Positions 15,205 to 23,218 of a DNA stretch of 64,000 bases are shown piece by piece. Source of the stretch: Streptomyces sp. NBC_01445 (GTDB taxonomy: Bacteria > Actinomycetota > Actinomycetes > Streptomycetales > Streptomycetaceae); assembly GCF_035918235.1 (NCBI RefSeq), contig NZ_CP109485.1, forward strand, positions 8,146,001 to 8,210,000, read 5' to 3'. The notes beneath the pieces were generated by a model. It ran no database searches. It saw nothing but the letters and a program-made list of their open reading frames with translations, and was not told where the DNA came from. Both the position numbers and the translations under genes were made by a program. Within the stretch, counting starts at the first letter, position 1. The number at the start of each line of letters is the position of its first letter.

Positions 15205-16074
15205 TCAGCGGCCCGCCGCCAGGACAAAACGGACCGGTGTGCCAGGGGTCGCCTGTGCCGCGGCGGGCAGGTCCGCCTGGCGTACGACGGCGACCACGGG
15301 ATAGCCGCCCGTTGTCGGGTGGTCGGCGAGGAACACGACCGGCCTGCCGTCCGGCGGTACCTGTACGGCCCCCAGGACCATTCCCTCACTGGGGAGTTCA
15401 CCCTCCGACGCCCTGAGCAGAGGCGGGCCCTCCGTGCGCAGGCCGATGCGGTTGCTCGCCGACGACACGCGGTACGCGCGCGTGGTCAGCGTGCGCAGGG
15501 ACGCCGCCGTGAACCAGTCCGCGCGCGGCCCGAGCGAGATCCGCAGCACCAGTTCGCGGGGCGGCCCCGGCTGCGGGGCCACGTCCACGCGCGCGTGCGT
15601 CGACGACACCGTGCCCAGGGGGAGCACCGTGCCGTCCGCGAGGGGGGCGGGGCCGAGCCCGGAGAGCAGGTCGGTCGACCGGCTGCCGAGGACCGGCTCG
15701 ACGGCCACCCCACCGGCGAACGCCGCGTAACTGCGTACTCCGCAGAGCGCGGGTCCGAGGTCGAGGAGCGCCCCGGCCGGGACCCGTACCGGCGCGCCCC
15801 AGGCGACCGGACGCCCGTCCACCGTCACCGCGCACGGCGCGCCCACCACGGCCACCGTCACATCACAACGCGGCTGTACGGCACATCCGTTGAGGGTGGT
15901 CTCCAGGACGGCGGCCCCGTGCGGGTTGCCGACGAGCCGGTTGGCGAGGCGGGCCGCCGGGAGGTCGAGCGCACCGGAGTGCGGCACCCCGAGATGCGCG
16001 TGCCCGGGTCGGCCCTCGTCCTGCACGGTGGTCAGCGCTCCGGCCCGGACGACGGCCATGGCGCGGTCCGTCAC
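15205..16074 (-). CDS. pxpC: 5-oxoprolinase subunit C (biotin-dependent carboxyltransferase-like, KipA family)
   Basis: PxpC/KipA-family protein of 289 residues. Together with PxpA and PxpB it forms the bacterial ATP-dependent 5-oxoprolinase that opens 5-oxoproline to glutamate. LTTVQDEGRPGHAHLGVPHSGALD at the N-terminus and ASNRIGLRTEGPPLLRA with GYPVVAVV later are the family's conserved blocks. The GTG at 16074 overlaps the pxpB stop (GTGA); a longer frame upstream is unlikely. It is the last gene of the 5-oxoproline operon. Confidence 0.93.
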   Translation of the reverse strand: MTDRAMAVVRAGALTTVQDEGRPGHAHLGVPHSGALDLPAARLANRLVGNPHGAAVLETTLNGCAVQPRCDVTVAVVGAPCAVTVDGRPVAWGAPVRVPAGALLDLGPALCGVRSYAAFAGGVAVEPVLGSRSTDLLSGLGPAPLADGTVLPLGTVSSTHARVDVAPQPGPPRELVLRISLGPRADWFTAASLRTLTTRAYRVSSASNRIGLRTEGPPLLRASEGELPSEGMVLGAVQVPPDGRPVVFLADHPTTGGYPVVAVVRQADLPAAAQATPGTPVRFVLAAGR

Positions 16075-16691
16075 GCGGCCACCTCCGGCACGAAACGGAC
16101 CCGGGTGCCCGGGGTGAGCAGCGCGGCGGGTACGCGCGCGTGGTCCCACAGCACGGTGTCCGTCGTCCCGATCAGCTGCCAGCCGCCGGGCGACGAGCGC
16201 GGGTACACACCCGTGTAAGGCCCCGCGAGCGCCACGGAGCCCGCGGGCACGGACGTGCGCGGCGTCGTCCGGCGCGGCACGTCGTAGCGGGCCGGCAGAC
16301 CCGTCAGATAGCCGAAGCCGGGCGCGAACCCGCAGAAGGCCACCCGGAATTCGGCCTCCGCGTGGATGCGCGGCACCTCCTCGACGTCAACGCCCCACAG
16401 CGCGGCCACATCCGCCAGGTCGGGACCGTCGTAGCGGACGGGGATGTGCACGGCGTCGTCCCCGCGCGGAGGCAGCGGAGGGAGCTTCCAGTGGGGCAGC
16501 TGCGCCGCGAGCCGGCCCGCGGGTTCGTCGAGGCCGTCGAGGAGGACCGTGCGGGCCGCGGGTACGATCTCGCGTACGCGCAGCTCGCCCGCGGCGCGGC
16601 GGCGCAGCAGCTCGGCGTGGAGCGCCGCGGCCTCCTCGCCTCCGGAGACCTCGACGAGCAGCGCCCGGTCGCCGACCGGAAGGGCCCTCAT
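16071..16691 (-). CDS. pxpB: 5-oxoprolinase subunit B (allophanate hydrolase subunit 1-like, KipI family)
   Basis: PxpB/KipI-family protein of 206 residues. The conserved block FCGFAPGFGYLTGLP, then VPRRTTPRTSVPAGSVALAG and GGWQLIGTT, is diagnostic of the cyclophilin-like carboxyltransferase partner of PxpC. The start ATG at 16691 overlaps the pxpA stop (ATGA), so A, B and C are made from one mRNA with translational coupling. The B and C subunits form the half that binds the activated intermediate. Confidence 0.93.
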   Translation of the reverse strand: MRALPVGDRALLVEVSGGEEAAALHAELLRRRAAGELRVREIVPAARTVLLDGLDEPAGRLAAQLPHWKLPPLPPRGDDAVHIPVRYDGPDLADVAALWGVDVEEVPRIHAEAEFRVAFCGFAPGFGYLTGLPARYDVPRRTTPRTSVPAGSVALAGPYTGVYPRSSPGGWQLIGTTDTVLWDHARVPAALLTPGTRVRFVPEVAA

Positions 16692-17479
16692 GCGAAGGCC
16701 TCCAACCGGACTCCCGCCGACTCCAGCTGCGCCCGCACCCGTCGGGCGAGGTCCACCGCGCCCGGGGTGTCCCCATGCAGGCACAGGGACCGCGCGCGTA
16801 CGGAGATCCGCTCGCCGTCGTGCGAGGTGACCGTTCCGAAGCGGGCCAGGCCGACGGACCGCTCGACCACGGACTCGGGGTCCGTCACCACGGCGCCCTC
16901 GCTGCCGCGGGGCACGAGTGTGCCCCGCGCGGTGTAGGCCCGGTCCGCGAACGCCTCGGTCACCAGGGGCAGTCCGGACTCGTCGGCCACCTTCAGGAGA
17001 TGTGACCCGGGCAGCCCGAGGACGGGCAGGGTGTCATCCGCGAGTCGGACGCCGTCGACGACCGCGCGGGCCTGTTCCTCGTCGTGGACGACACGGTTGT
17101 AGAGCGCTCCGTGCGGCTTGACGTAGGCCACGCGCGTGCCCGCCGCGCGCGTGAAGACCTCCAAGGCGCCGATCTGGTACGCCACTTCGGCCGCCAGCTC
17201 GTCGGGCGGCACGTCCATGGCGCGCCGCCCGAACCCCGCCAGATCCCGGTACGAGACCTGGGCGCCGACCCGGACACCGCGCTCGGCCGCGAGGGCGCAA
17301 ACGCGGCGCATCGTCGCCGCGTCCCCGGCGTGGAAGCCGCAGGCCACGTTGGCGCTCGTGACGACGGACAGGAGCTGCTCGTCGTCGGTGAGGCGCCAGC
17401 GGCCGAAGCCCTCGCCGAGGTCGGCGTTCAGGTCGATGGTCACGGCCGCGGGTGGGGCCTGCGCGGTCAGTGAGGTCAT
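16688..17479 (-). CDS. pxpA: 5-oxoprolinase subunit A (LamB/YcsF family)
   Basis: The LamB/YcsF-family subunit of bacterial 5-oxoprolinase, 263 residues. Diagnostic stretches are IDLNADLGEGFGRW, VTSANVACGFHAGD, VKPHGALYN and ISVRARSLCLHGDTPGAV. Acidic and histidine residues in these blocks line the proposed active site. It starts the pxpA-pxpB-pxpC set and follows the DUF1445 gene at 33 bases. The order MFS, DUF1445, pxpA, pxpB, pxpC fits import and breakdown of 5-oxoproline or a D-glutamate-derived form of it. Confidence 0.95.
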   Translation of the reverse strand: MTSLTAQAPPAAVTIDLNADLGEGFGRWRLTDDEQLLSVVTSANVACGFHAGDAATMRRVCALAAERGVRVGAQVSYRDLAGFGRRAMDVPPDELAAEVAYQIGALEVFTRAAGTRVAYVKPHGALYNRVVHDEEQARAVVDGVRLADDTLPVLGLPGSHLLKVADESGLPLVTEAFADRAYTARGTLVPRGSEGAVVTDPESVVERSVGLARFGTVTSHDGERISVRARSLCLHGDTPGAVDLARRVRAQLESAGVRLEAFA

Positions 17480-17512
17480 GGAACCCTCTTCTTCCGGTGG
17501 GGTGTTGCGGGA

Positions 17513-18370
17513 TCAGGCGACGCGGTACTTCTCGTCGCGTGCGTCGGTCAGGAACATCCGGCCGGGCGCGTGCGTGATGGCGAACGGCGGCCGGGAGGCC
17601 ATCACCGCGGCCTGTGGAGTGACGCCGCACGCCCAGAACACCGGGATGTCGCCCTGCTGCGCGGCCACGGGATCGCCGAAGTCCGGCCGCCCGAGATCCT
17701 CGATGCCGAGCCCGGACGGCTCACCGCAGTGCACCGGGCTGCCATGGACGGCGGGCAGCAGCGCGCTCTCCCGGATCGCCGCCGCGAGATGCTCCGGCGG
17801 GACCGGGCGCATCGACACCACCATCGGCCCCTGGAGCCGCCCGGCGGGCCGGCACTGGCGGCTGGTCGTGTACATCGCGACGTTGAGGCCCTGTTCGATG
17901 TGGCGCATCGGCACACCCGCCTCGGACAGAGCCCACTCGAAAGTGAAGCTGCACCCGATGAGGAACGACACGAGGTCGTCGCGCCAGTGGCCGACGACGT
18001 CCGTCGGCTCGTCGGTCAGTTCGCCGTGCTCCCACACCCGGTAGCGCGGCAGGTCGGTGCGCAGATCGGCGCCGGGAGCCAGCGGGGTGGTCCAGGCTCC
18101 CGCGTCCGTGACGTCCAGTACGGGACAGGGCTTGGGGTTGCGCTGGCAGAACAGCAGCATCTCGTAGGCCCAGTCGGCGGGGACCGAGATGAGGTTGGCC
18201 TGCGTGTGGCCGCGCGACCAGCCCGCGGTCGGCCCCGAGGCGCCGGCACGGATGCGGGCGCGGGCCTCGGCCGGGCTCCACGCGTGCGCGTGGCTGTCGA
18301 CGACTTCCGTGCGGGTCGGGAGCGAGTCGGGAGTGACGGACTCCGTGGCGCGGTCCTGCGTGCGGTTCAC
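17513..18370 (-). CDS. DUF1445 family protein (D-glutamate cyclase-like)
   Basis: A 285-residue DUF1445 protein, commonly annotated as a putative hydro-lyase. The block [18 protein letters not shown] followed by [12 protein letters not shown] is characteristic. The mammalian relative DGLUCY interconverts D-glutamate and 5-oxo-D-proline, and the gene here directly precedes pxpABC, so a role in feeding 5-oxoproline into the pathway is a reasonable inference. The GTG at 18370 overlaps the MFS stop (GTGA) and has GGGAG upstream. Confidence 0.85.
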   Translation of the reverse strand: MNRTQDRATESVTPDSLPTRTEVVDSHAHAWSPAEARARIRAGASGPTAGWSRGHTQANLISVPADWAYEMLLFCQRNPKPCPVLDVTDAGAWTTPLAPGADLRTDLPRYRVWEHGELTDEPTDVVGHWRDDLVSFLIGCSFTFEWALSEAGVPMRHIEQGLNVAMYTTSRQCRPAGRLQGPMVVSMRPVPPEHLAAAIRESALLPAVHGSPVHCGEPSGLGIEDLGRPDFGDPVAAQQGDIPVFWACGVTPQAAVMASRPPFAITHAPGRMFLTDARDEKYRVA

Positions 18371-19668
18371 AGGAGCTCCCTTCCGCGGGTCTCGGGCAGC
18401 CCGAAGAGGGCGATCACGGCGAGTGCGTACCCCACCGCACCGAAGATCAGGGCGCCGCCGACACCCCAGCTGTCGGCGAGGTACCCGACGAGCGTGGGGA
18501 AGACCGCTCCGACGGCACGCCCGGTGTTGTACGTGAAGCCCTGTCCCGTGCCGCGCACGGCCGTCGGGTAGAGCTCGCTGAGGAACGAGCCGAAGCCGCT
18601 GAAAATGGCCGACATGCAGAAACCGAGCGGGAAACCGAGAACAAGGAGAAGGCTGTTGGCCCCGTCGGGGATGCTCGTGTAGACGGCGATGCTCACCGCG
18701 GACAGCAGCGCGAAGAGCGCGATGTTGCGCTTGCGGCCGAGAAGGTCGGTGAGATAGCCCCCGGCCAGATAGCCGGCGAAGGCGCCGGAGATCAGGAACG
18801 TGAGATAGCCGCCGGTGCCGACGACTGTCAGGCCGCGCTCCGTCTTGAGGTACGTGGGTACCCAGGTGGCGAGCGTGTAGTAGCCGCCCTGGACACCCGT
18901 CGACAGGAGGACGGCGAACAGGGTGACGCGCCGCAGGCCGGGAGCGAAGATGGCCGCGAAGGAGCCCTTCTGCGCGCTCGTGTCCAGCTGCTGGGTCGCC
19001 TTGGGCGCGTCCTGCACCTGGCGCCGTACCCACAGGACGAGGAGTGCGGGCAGCGCCCCGGTCCAGAACATCACGCGCCACGCGAGGTCGTCGCCGAGGA
19101 ACTGGAACACCAGCGTGTAGACGACCACGGCGAGCGCCCAGCCGACTGCCCACGCGCTCTGCACCGCTCCCAGGGTCCGGCCGCGGTTCCTGGCCGTGGC
19201 GTACTCGGCGACGAGGATCGCGCCGACCGCCCACTCGCCGCCGAAGCCGAGGCCCTGAAGGGCGCGGAAGACCAGCAGCGTCTCGTAGTTGGGGGCGAAG
19301 CCGCAGGCCACGGTGAAGACCGCGTACGTGATGACCGTGATCAGCAGGGCCTTCACGCGGCCGATGCGGTCCGCCACGACGCCGGCGACGGCGCCGCCGA
19401 TCGCGGAGACGACGAGCGTGACCGTGGTCAGCAGGCCGGTCTGGCCGCTGTCGAGCCCGAAGTACGCGGCCAGCGCGACCATGCTCAGCGGCAGCGTGAA
19501 GTAGTCGAACGAGTCGAGCGCATAGCCGCCGAAGGCGCCCCCGAAGGCGCGTCGGCCGCGCGGGCCGAGGTCACGCAGCCAGCCGAACGCGCCCTCGGAG
19601 GGCGGGAGTTCACCTGGGCGTGCGGGGGAGTCGGTCACGGTCGCGTCGGGCGGTGGGGTCGTGCTCAT
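18367..19668 (-). CDS. MFS transporter (aromatic/organic acid:H+ symporter-like)
   Basis: A 433-residue MFS permease. [26 protein letters not shown], then [16 protein letters not shown] and [25 protein letters not shown], match the acid:H+ symporter/SP-like branch that imports carboxylates. The start ATG at 19668 has GCGAGG upstream; the longer open frame beyond it is antisense to the regulator gene. As first gene of the operon it would import the substrate handled by DUF1445 and PxpABC, plausibly 5-oxoproline. That substrate is inferred from context. Confidence 0.85.
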   Translation of the reverse strand: MSTTPPPDATVTDSPARPGELPPSEGAFGWLRDLGPRGRRAFGGAFGGYALDSFDYFTLPLSMVALAAYFGLDSGQTGLLTTVTLVVSAIGGAVAGVVADRIGRVKALLITVITYAVFTVACGFAPNYETLLVFRALQGLGFGGEWAVGAILVAEYATARNRGRTLGAVQSAWAVGWALAVVVYTLVFQFLGDDLAWRVMFWTGALPALLVLWVRRQVQDAPKATQQLDTSAQKGSFAAIFAPGLRRVTLFAVLLSTGVQGGYYTLATWVPTYLKTERGLTVVGTGGYLTFLISGAFAGYLAGGYLTDLLGRKRNIALFALLSAVSIAVYTSIPDGANSLLLVLGFPLGFCMSAIFSGFGSFLSELYPTAVRGTGQGFTYNTGRAVGAVFPTLVGYLADSWGVGGALIFGAVGYALAVIALFGLPETRGRELL

Positions 19669-19762
19669 GGGCACCTCGCAGGAGGGGATTGGGTGCTTCC
19701 TGAGTGGGCTGAACCGAGGGGCGCGGTCTGTGCGGGGAACAGCGCCTGTCCGCCAAGGTAGA

Positions 19763-19779
19763 GGATCGTTGAACGATCC
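19763..19779. promoter_or_regulatory. GntR-type operator in the pxp divergent region
   Basis: GGATCGTT-G-AACGATCC is a perfect 17-bp inverted repeat, placed between the divergent MFS/pxp operon and the GntR gene. Size, symmetry and position fit an operator of the FCD-type GntR repressor encoded next to it. No other perfect palindrome of this size was noticed in this interval. Confidence 0.75.
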
Positions 19780-19827
19780 CTCAATACCCATGTTGTTTCG
19801 TTCTGGTATCTGCGCTTGAATTCGGGC

Positions 19828-20532
19828 GTGGCCGAACTGAACGGACTGGCGGACGACCGCGCGCTCCTGGGGCGCACCAGCACCGCCGAGCGGGTCGCGG
19901 ACATCCTCAGGAGCCGCATCGCGGAGGGGTACTTCCCGCCCGGGACGCGCCTGTCGGAGGACAGCATCGGCGGCGCGCTCGGCGTCTCGCGCAACACGCT
20001 GCGCGAGGCGTTCCGGCTGCTCACCCACGAGCGGCTCCTCGTGCACCAGCTCAACCGCGGCGTCTTCGTGCGCGTGCTCACCGTCGAGGACGTCGAGGAC
20101 ATCTACCTCACGCGCCGCCTCGTCGAGTGCGCCGTCGTACGCGGCCTCGGCCGGCCTCCGTACGACCTCGGCGCCGTGGCCGACGCGGTCGCCGACGGGC
20201 ACCGCGCCGCGAAGGCGCGGGAGTGGAAGGGCGTCTCCACCGCCAACATCCACTTCCACCGGGAGCTCGTGGCGCTCGCGGGCAGCGCGCGGACCGACGA
20301 GCTGATGCGCAGTGTCTTCGCCGAACTGCGCCTCGCGTTCCACGTCGTGGACGACCCCCGCCGCCTGCACGAGCCCTATCTCGCCCGCAACAAGGAGATC
20401 CTCGAGACCCTGGAAGCGGGGCACCCCGACGACGCCGAACGGCTGCTCGCCCAGTACCTCGACGACTCCCGCGAGGGCCTGGTCGACGTGTACGGCCGAC
20501 GGGTCGCGGAGGGCGAACGGCCGGACGCCTGA
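19828..20532 (+). CDS. GntR family regulator, FCD (FadR) subfamily
   Basis: A 234-residue FadR/FCD-type regulator. The winged helix (about residues 15-75) contains AERVADILRSRIAEGYFPPGTRLSED and LGVSRNTLREAFRLLTHERLL. The C-terminal all-helical FCD domain carries ANIHFHRELVALAGS and NKEILETLEAGHPDDAERLL, with the metal-binding histidines expected. The GTG at 19828 is preferred; a TTG 12 bases upstream is also possible. It is divergent from the 5-oxoproline operon, so it probably represses that operon and itself through the palindrome at 19763-19779, with a pathway metabolite as ligand. Confidence 0.9.
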   Translation: MAELNGLADDRALLGRTSTAERVADILRSRIAEGYFPPGTRLSEDSIGGALGVSRNTLREAFRLLTHERLLVHQLNRGVFVRVLTVEDVEDIYLTRRLVECAVVRGLGRPPYDLGAVADAVADGHRAAKAREWKGVSTANIHFHRELVALAGSARTDELMRSVFAELRLAFHVVDDPRRLHEPYLARNKEILETLEAGHPDDAERLLAQYLDDSREGLVDVYGRRVAEGERPDA

Positions 20533-20624
20533 CAGCCACTGTTCCCGGCGGTGCGGTGGGTCGCGGGGCGTGCAGTGCGGGCGGTCGCTTCTGCGCCGTT
20601 TCGACCGTTGTCAGACCAAGGACC

Positions 20625-20630
20625 TAGTCT
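20625..20630 (+). promoter_or_regulatory. -10 element giving a leaderless start for the kleisin-like gene
   Basis: TAGTCT matches the -10 consensus and ends 7 bases before the GTG at 20638, so transcription would begin at or next to the start codon. No ribosome site precedes this GTG, which also fits a leaderless mRNA. The -35 region (TTCGAC at 20600-20605) is weak. Confidence 0.45.
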
Positions 20631-20637
20631 GTGCTCC

Positions 20638-22164
20638 GTGACTTCGCCTGCCACCACGGAATCCGTTCCGCCCCAGCTCAGCGCGGGGCCGCGGCCCGCA
20701 CCGGGCCCGGCCGCCGACGAAGGGCTCGCGCGCCGCCTTCGCGCGCTCGCCTGCACCGCGCCGCTGCACGACCTCGACGTGCGCAAGGCCAATCTCGCGG
20801 GCGAGTACTCCGGATACGGCATGGCCGAGGTGGCGCTCTCCGCCATCGACCTCGTCACACTCAACATGGACTTCGACACGGGCGCCGACCACGAGCAGAT
20901 AGTGGCCAGGCTCATCCCCCGAGTCGGCGCACAGGCCCCGCAGCGCCCCGCCGCCGAGCACGAGCGCGTGGCCCGCTGGGTCCTGGAGAACCTGATCAAC
21001 GTCGGCAGCGTCGACCGCGGCTTCCGCGCCGTGTACGGCACGTTCGCGCCCGACGGCTCCTATGTCCGCAGGGACTACGACTTCAAGCTGATCGAGGAAG
21101 TCGCCGGCTACGGGGGCAGCGTCTACCTCCGCACCACCGACGAAGCGGTCAACGTCCTAGTGGGCGCCCTCGACACCGACGTCACCAGCGCCCAGATCGC
21201 CGCCGAGGTGAAGCTGGAGGTGCTGATCAACCGCGGCCGTCTCGCCGACGCCCAGCTCGCCGCCGAGCAGGCCAGGTACCGGACGGTGCAGTACTCCGAG
21301 ACCCTCCGAAGGGCCCTGGACGCGACCCGGAGGAACGTCCGCGCGGTGGACTGGCTGAACGCCGTCCCGGACATGATCGCCGAGGCGCTCGACCACGTCG
21401 CCGACCGGTACCGCCACGAGAACGCGATCCTCACGAACATCCGCAAGGCCCGAGACGAGTCCGAGGACCCCGAGCACAAGCGGCGCGCCGCCGAGCTCGT
21501 CGACATCGTCAAGGACTGCATCCGCCGGCACACACAGCTCCAGTCCCGCCTCCTCGAAGCGGGTCCCCTGTTCCGCGCCGAGCAGGACCGGCAGGCCTTC
21601 GCCGCCCCGTCCGCGCGCACGGGCCTCGATCTGTACGGGCAGCTCGTCGCGCCCCTGCTGCCGCTGCCGGTCGAGCAGGCGAGCCGCGTCACCGACGCGT
21701 TCTTCGCGCGCGGGACGGGCATGCGCACGCCCGTGTCCGTACGGGTCGGGGACCTGATCGACATACTGCTGACGCCGCCCCAGGAGCGGGAGCACCTCGG
21801 CATCGAGATGCCCGAGCCCGACCTGATCGCGACGCCCGACGACAGCCGGTTCAGCGAGGAGCAGCTGGCGAGCGCCATGGAGCTGCTCGACCTTCCCTCC
21901 GACGCGCCGCGCCGGCTCTCCGGACTGCTCGCCGAGGCGCGCCGCCGCGACCCCGAACTGCCTTATCTGGTCGCCCTGCTGTCCGTCCACGCGGCCAGCC
22001 CGCCGGTCGGCACGGCCTACCGGCAGGGCGAGGAGAAGCTGCTGTTCGCCGTGGACGACGGCACCGAGCTCGACGACCCGGAGTTCGGCGGCGCCGACCT
22101 CATCGTCGGCACGGCCCTCCTGGACGCCGCGGGCATGGCGGCCGACCGGACGGAGGCCGCGTAG
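20638..22164 (+). CDS. Kleisin-like (MukF/JetA-type) subunit of an SMC operon
   Basis: A 508-residue soluble protein, first gene of a three-gene operon. After a proline-rich N-terminus, residues about 47-110 form a compact helical domain containing SGYGMAEVALSAIDLVTLNM. Strands such as FKLIEEVAGYGGSVYLRTTDEA follow, as in a winged-helix domain. A long charged helical section (QARYRTVQYSETLRRALDAT near residue 213 and RHTQLQSRLLEAGPLFRAEQ near 300) is likely the coiled-coil arm of a kleisin. The overall plan and first position match MukF, MksF and JetA. The family call rests on architecture and context; no fold search was possible. It does not overlap its neighbours; the next gene starts 94 bases on. 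Confidence 0.65.
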   Translation: MTSPATTESVPPQLSAGPRPAPGPAADEGLARRLRALACTAPLHDLDVRKANLAGEYSGYGMAEVALSAIDLVTLNMDFDTGADHEQIVARLIPRVGAQAPQRPAAEHERVARWVLENLINVGSVDRGFRAVYGTFAPDGSYVRRDYDFKLIEEVAGYGGSVYLRTTDEAVNVLVGALDTDVTSAQIAAEVKLEVLINRGRLADAQLAAEQARYRTVQYSETLRRALDATRRNVRAVDWLNAVPDMIAEALDHVADRYRHENAILTNIRKARDESEDPEHKRRAAELVDIVKDCIRRHTQLQSRLLEAGPLFRAEQDRQAFAAPSARTGLDLYGQLVAPLLPLPVEQASRVTDAFFARGTGMRTPVSVRVGDLIDILLTPPQEREHLGIEMPEPDLIATPDDSRFSEEQLASAMELLDLPSDAPRRLSGLLAEARRRDPELPYLVALLSVHAASPPVGTAYRQGEEKLLFAVDDGTELDDPEFGGADLIVGTALLDAAGMAADRTEAA

Positions 22165-22258
22165 TGCCGATCGCATCGCACCGTGCCTCACCGCCGCGCG
22201 TCGCTGATACCGACGTCCACCCGAGCCTCGCCGTAGACCCGACCAAGGAGCACCAGCC

Positions 22259-23152
22259 GTGACCGATCACCCCGCAGAGCACGCCGCGTGGGGCGAGGCG
22301 GAGCCCTCGGAGGCTCCGGCGGCCGGCGCGCCCGTCACTCCGGCCGACGCCGCCGACGCGGCCCGCCTCGTGGCCTTCGGCCTCCAGCCCAAGCTGCAGC
22401 CCGCCCGCGACCAGGAGTACGCCGAGCTGCTGCGCCGCTACCGCGAGGACCCGCCGTTCGCGCGGCTCGCCGACGCCGTCGCCGCCGGGCTCGGCCTCGT
22501 CGTCCTGGAGGTCTCCACGCGCGCGGGGATGGCCGTGACCGCCGCGGAGGACTCCGTATTCGCCGTCCGGATGGGCGACTACGCGCGCCGTACCTCCGCC
22601 GACGGCAGCGACCGCTTCCTGCACGGCCTCGCGCACCTCGCCGTCGCCGCGATGGCGTTCCCGCGCCCCGAGGACCTCGCCGACGACGGCTACATCGGCC
22701 GCGTCACGGTCAACGGCGTGGACGCCTTCGTCCGCCAGGCCTGTCGCCGCCTGGAGGAGCGCGCCGAGGAGCGGGGCGAGAACACGGACCCGGTCTCCGA
22801 CGCCCCGGGCCTCGAGGCCGCGTGGCGCATCTGGGCCAGGCGCAGCTCGACCGGCGCGACGAAGGACGCGCGCCGCCTCGCCGGATCCACCACCGGCATC
22901 GTCGCCAAGGCCGTCGCGTTCCTCACCGACTCCGGGTTCCTGCAGAGAACGGGCGACGACTCGGGCGGCACCTACCGCACCACGGCCCGCTACCAGCTCC
23001 AGGTCCGCGACCTGGCCGGCACCGCCGCCCTCTCCGAGCTGGCGGACCTCGGCATCGTGCCCGTCACGGACGGCTCCGCGAGCCTCCTGCCGCCCGCGGA
23101 CGAGGACGACGGGGAGCTCGTGGCCGACGCGGGACTCCCGTTCCACTCCTGA
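22259..23152 (+). CDS. KITE-like (MukE/JetB-type) subunit
   Basis: A 297-residue soluble protein that I do not recognise by sequence alone. It starts at GTG 22259 with AAGGAG 8 bases upstream. The middle holds alpha/beta segments resembling tandem winged helices: YAELLRRYREDPPFARLADAVA, then VLEVSTRAGMAVTAAEDSVFAV, and later GIVAKAVAFLTDSGFLQRTG followed by a beta hairpin (GTYRTTARYQLQVRDL). Two winged helices are what a KITE subunit (MukE, MksE, JetB) has. Its size and its place between the kleisin-like and SMC genes support that role, binding the kleisin near the ATPase heads. Confidence 0.6.
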   Translation: MTDHPAEHAAWGEAEPSEAPAAGAPVTPADAADAARLVAFGLQPKLQPARDQEYAELLRRYREDPPFARLADAVAAGLGLVVLEVSTRAGMAVTAAEDSVFAVRMGDYARRTSADGSDRFLHGLAHLAVAAMAFPRPEDLADDGYIGRVTVNGVDAFVRQACRRLEERAEERGENTDPVSDAPGLEAAWRIWARRSSTGATKDARRLAGSTTGIVAKAVAFLTDSGFLQRTGDDSGGTYRTTARYQLQVRDLAGTAALSELADLGIVPVTDGSASLLPPADEDDGELVADAGLPFHS

Positions 23153-23218
23153 CCGGCCACGCATCACCGCCCCACGACGTCCCGCCTCACCGACTTACTA
23201 CGACGAGAGTCCGCCGCC

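Noticed and set aside
20661..20672. GGAATCCGTTCC palindrome
   Set aside because: Inside coding sequence of the kleisin-like gene after its start; probably chance.
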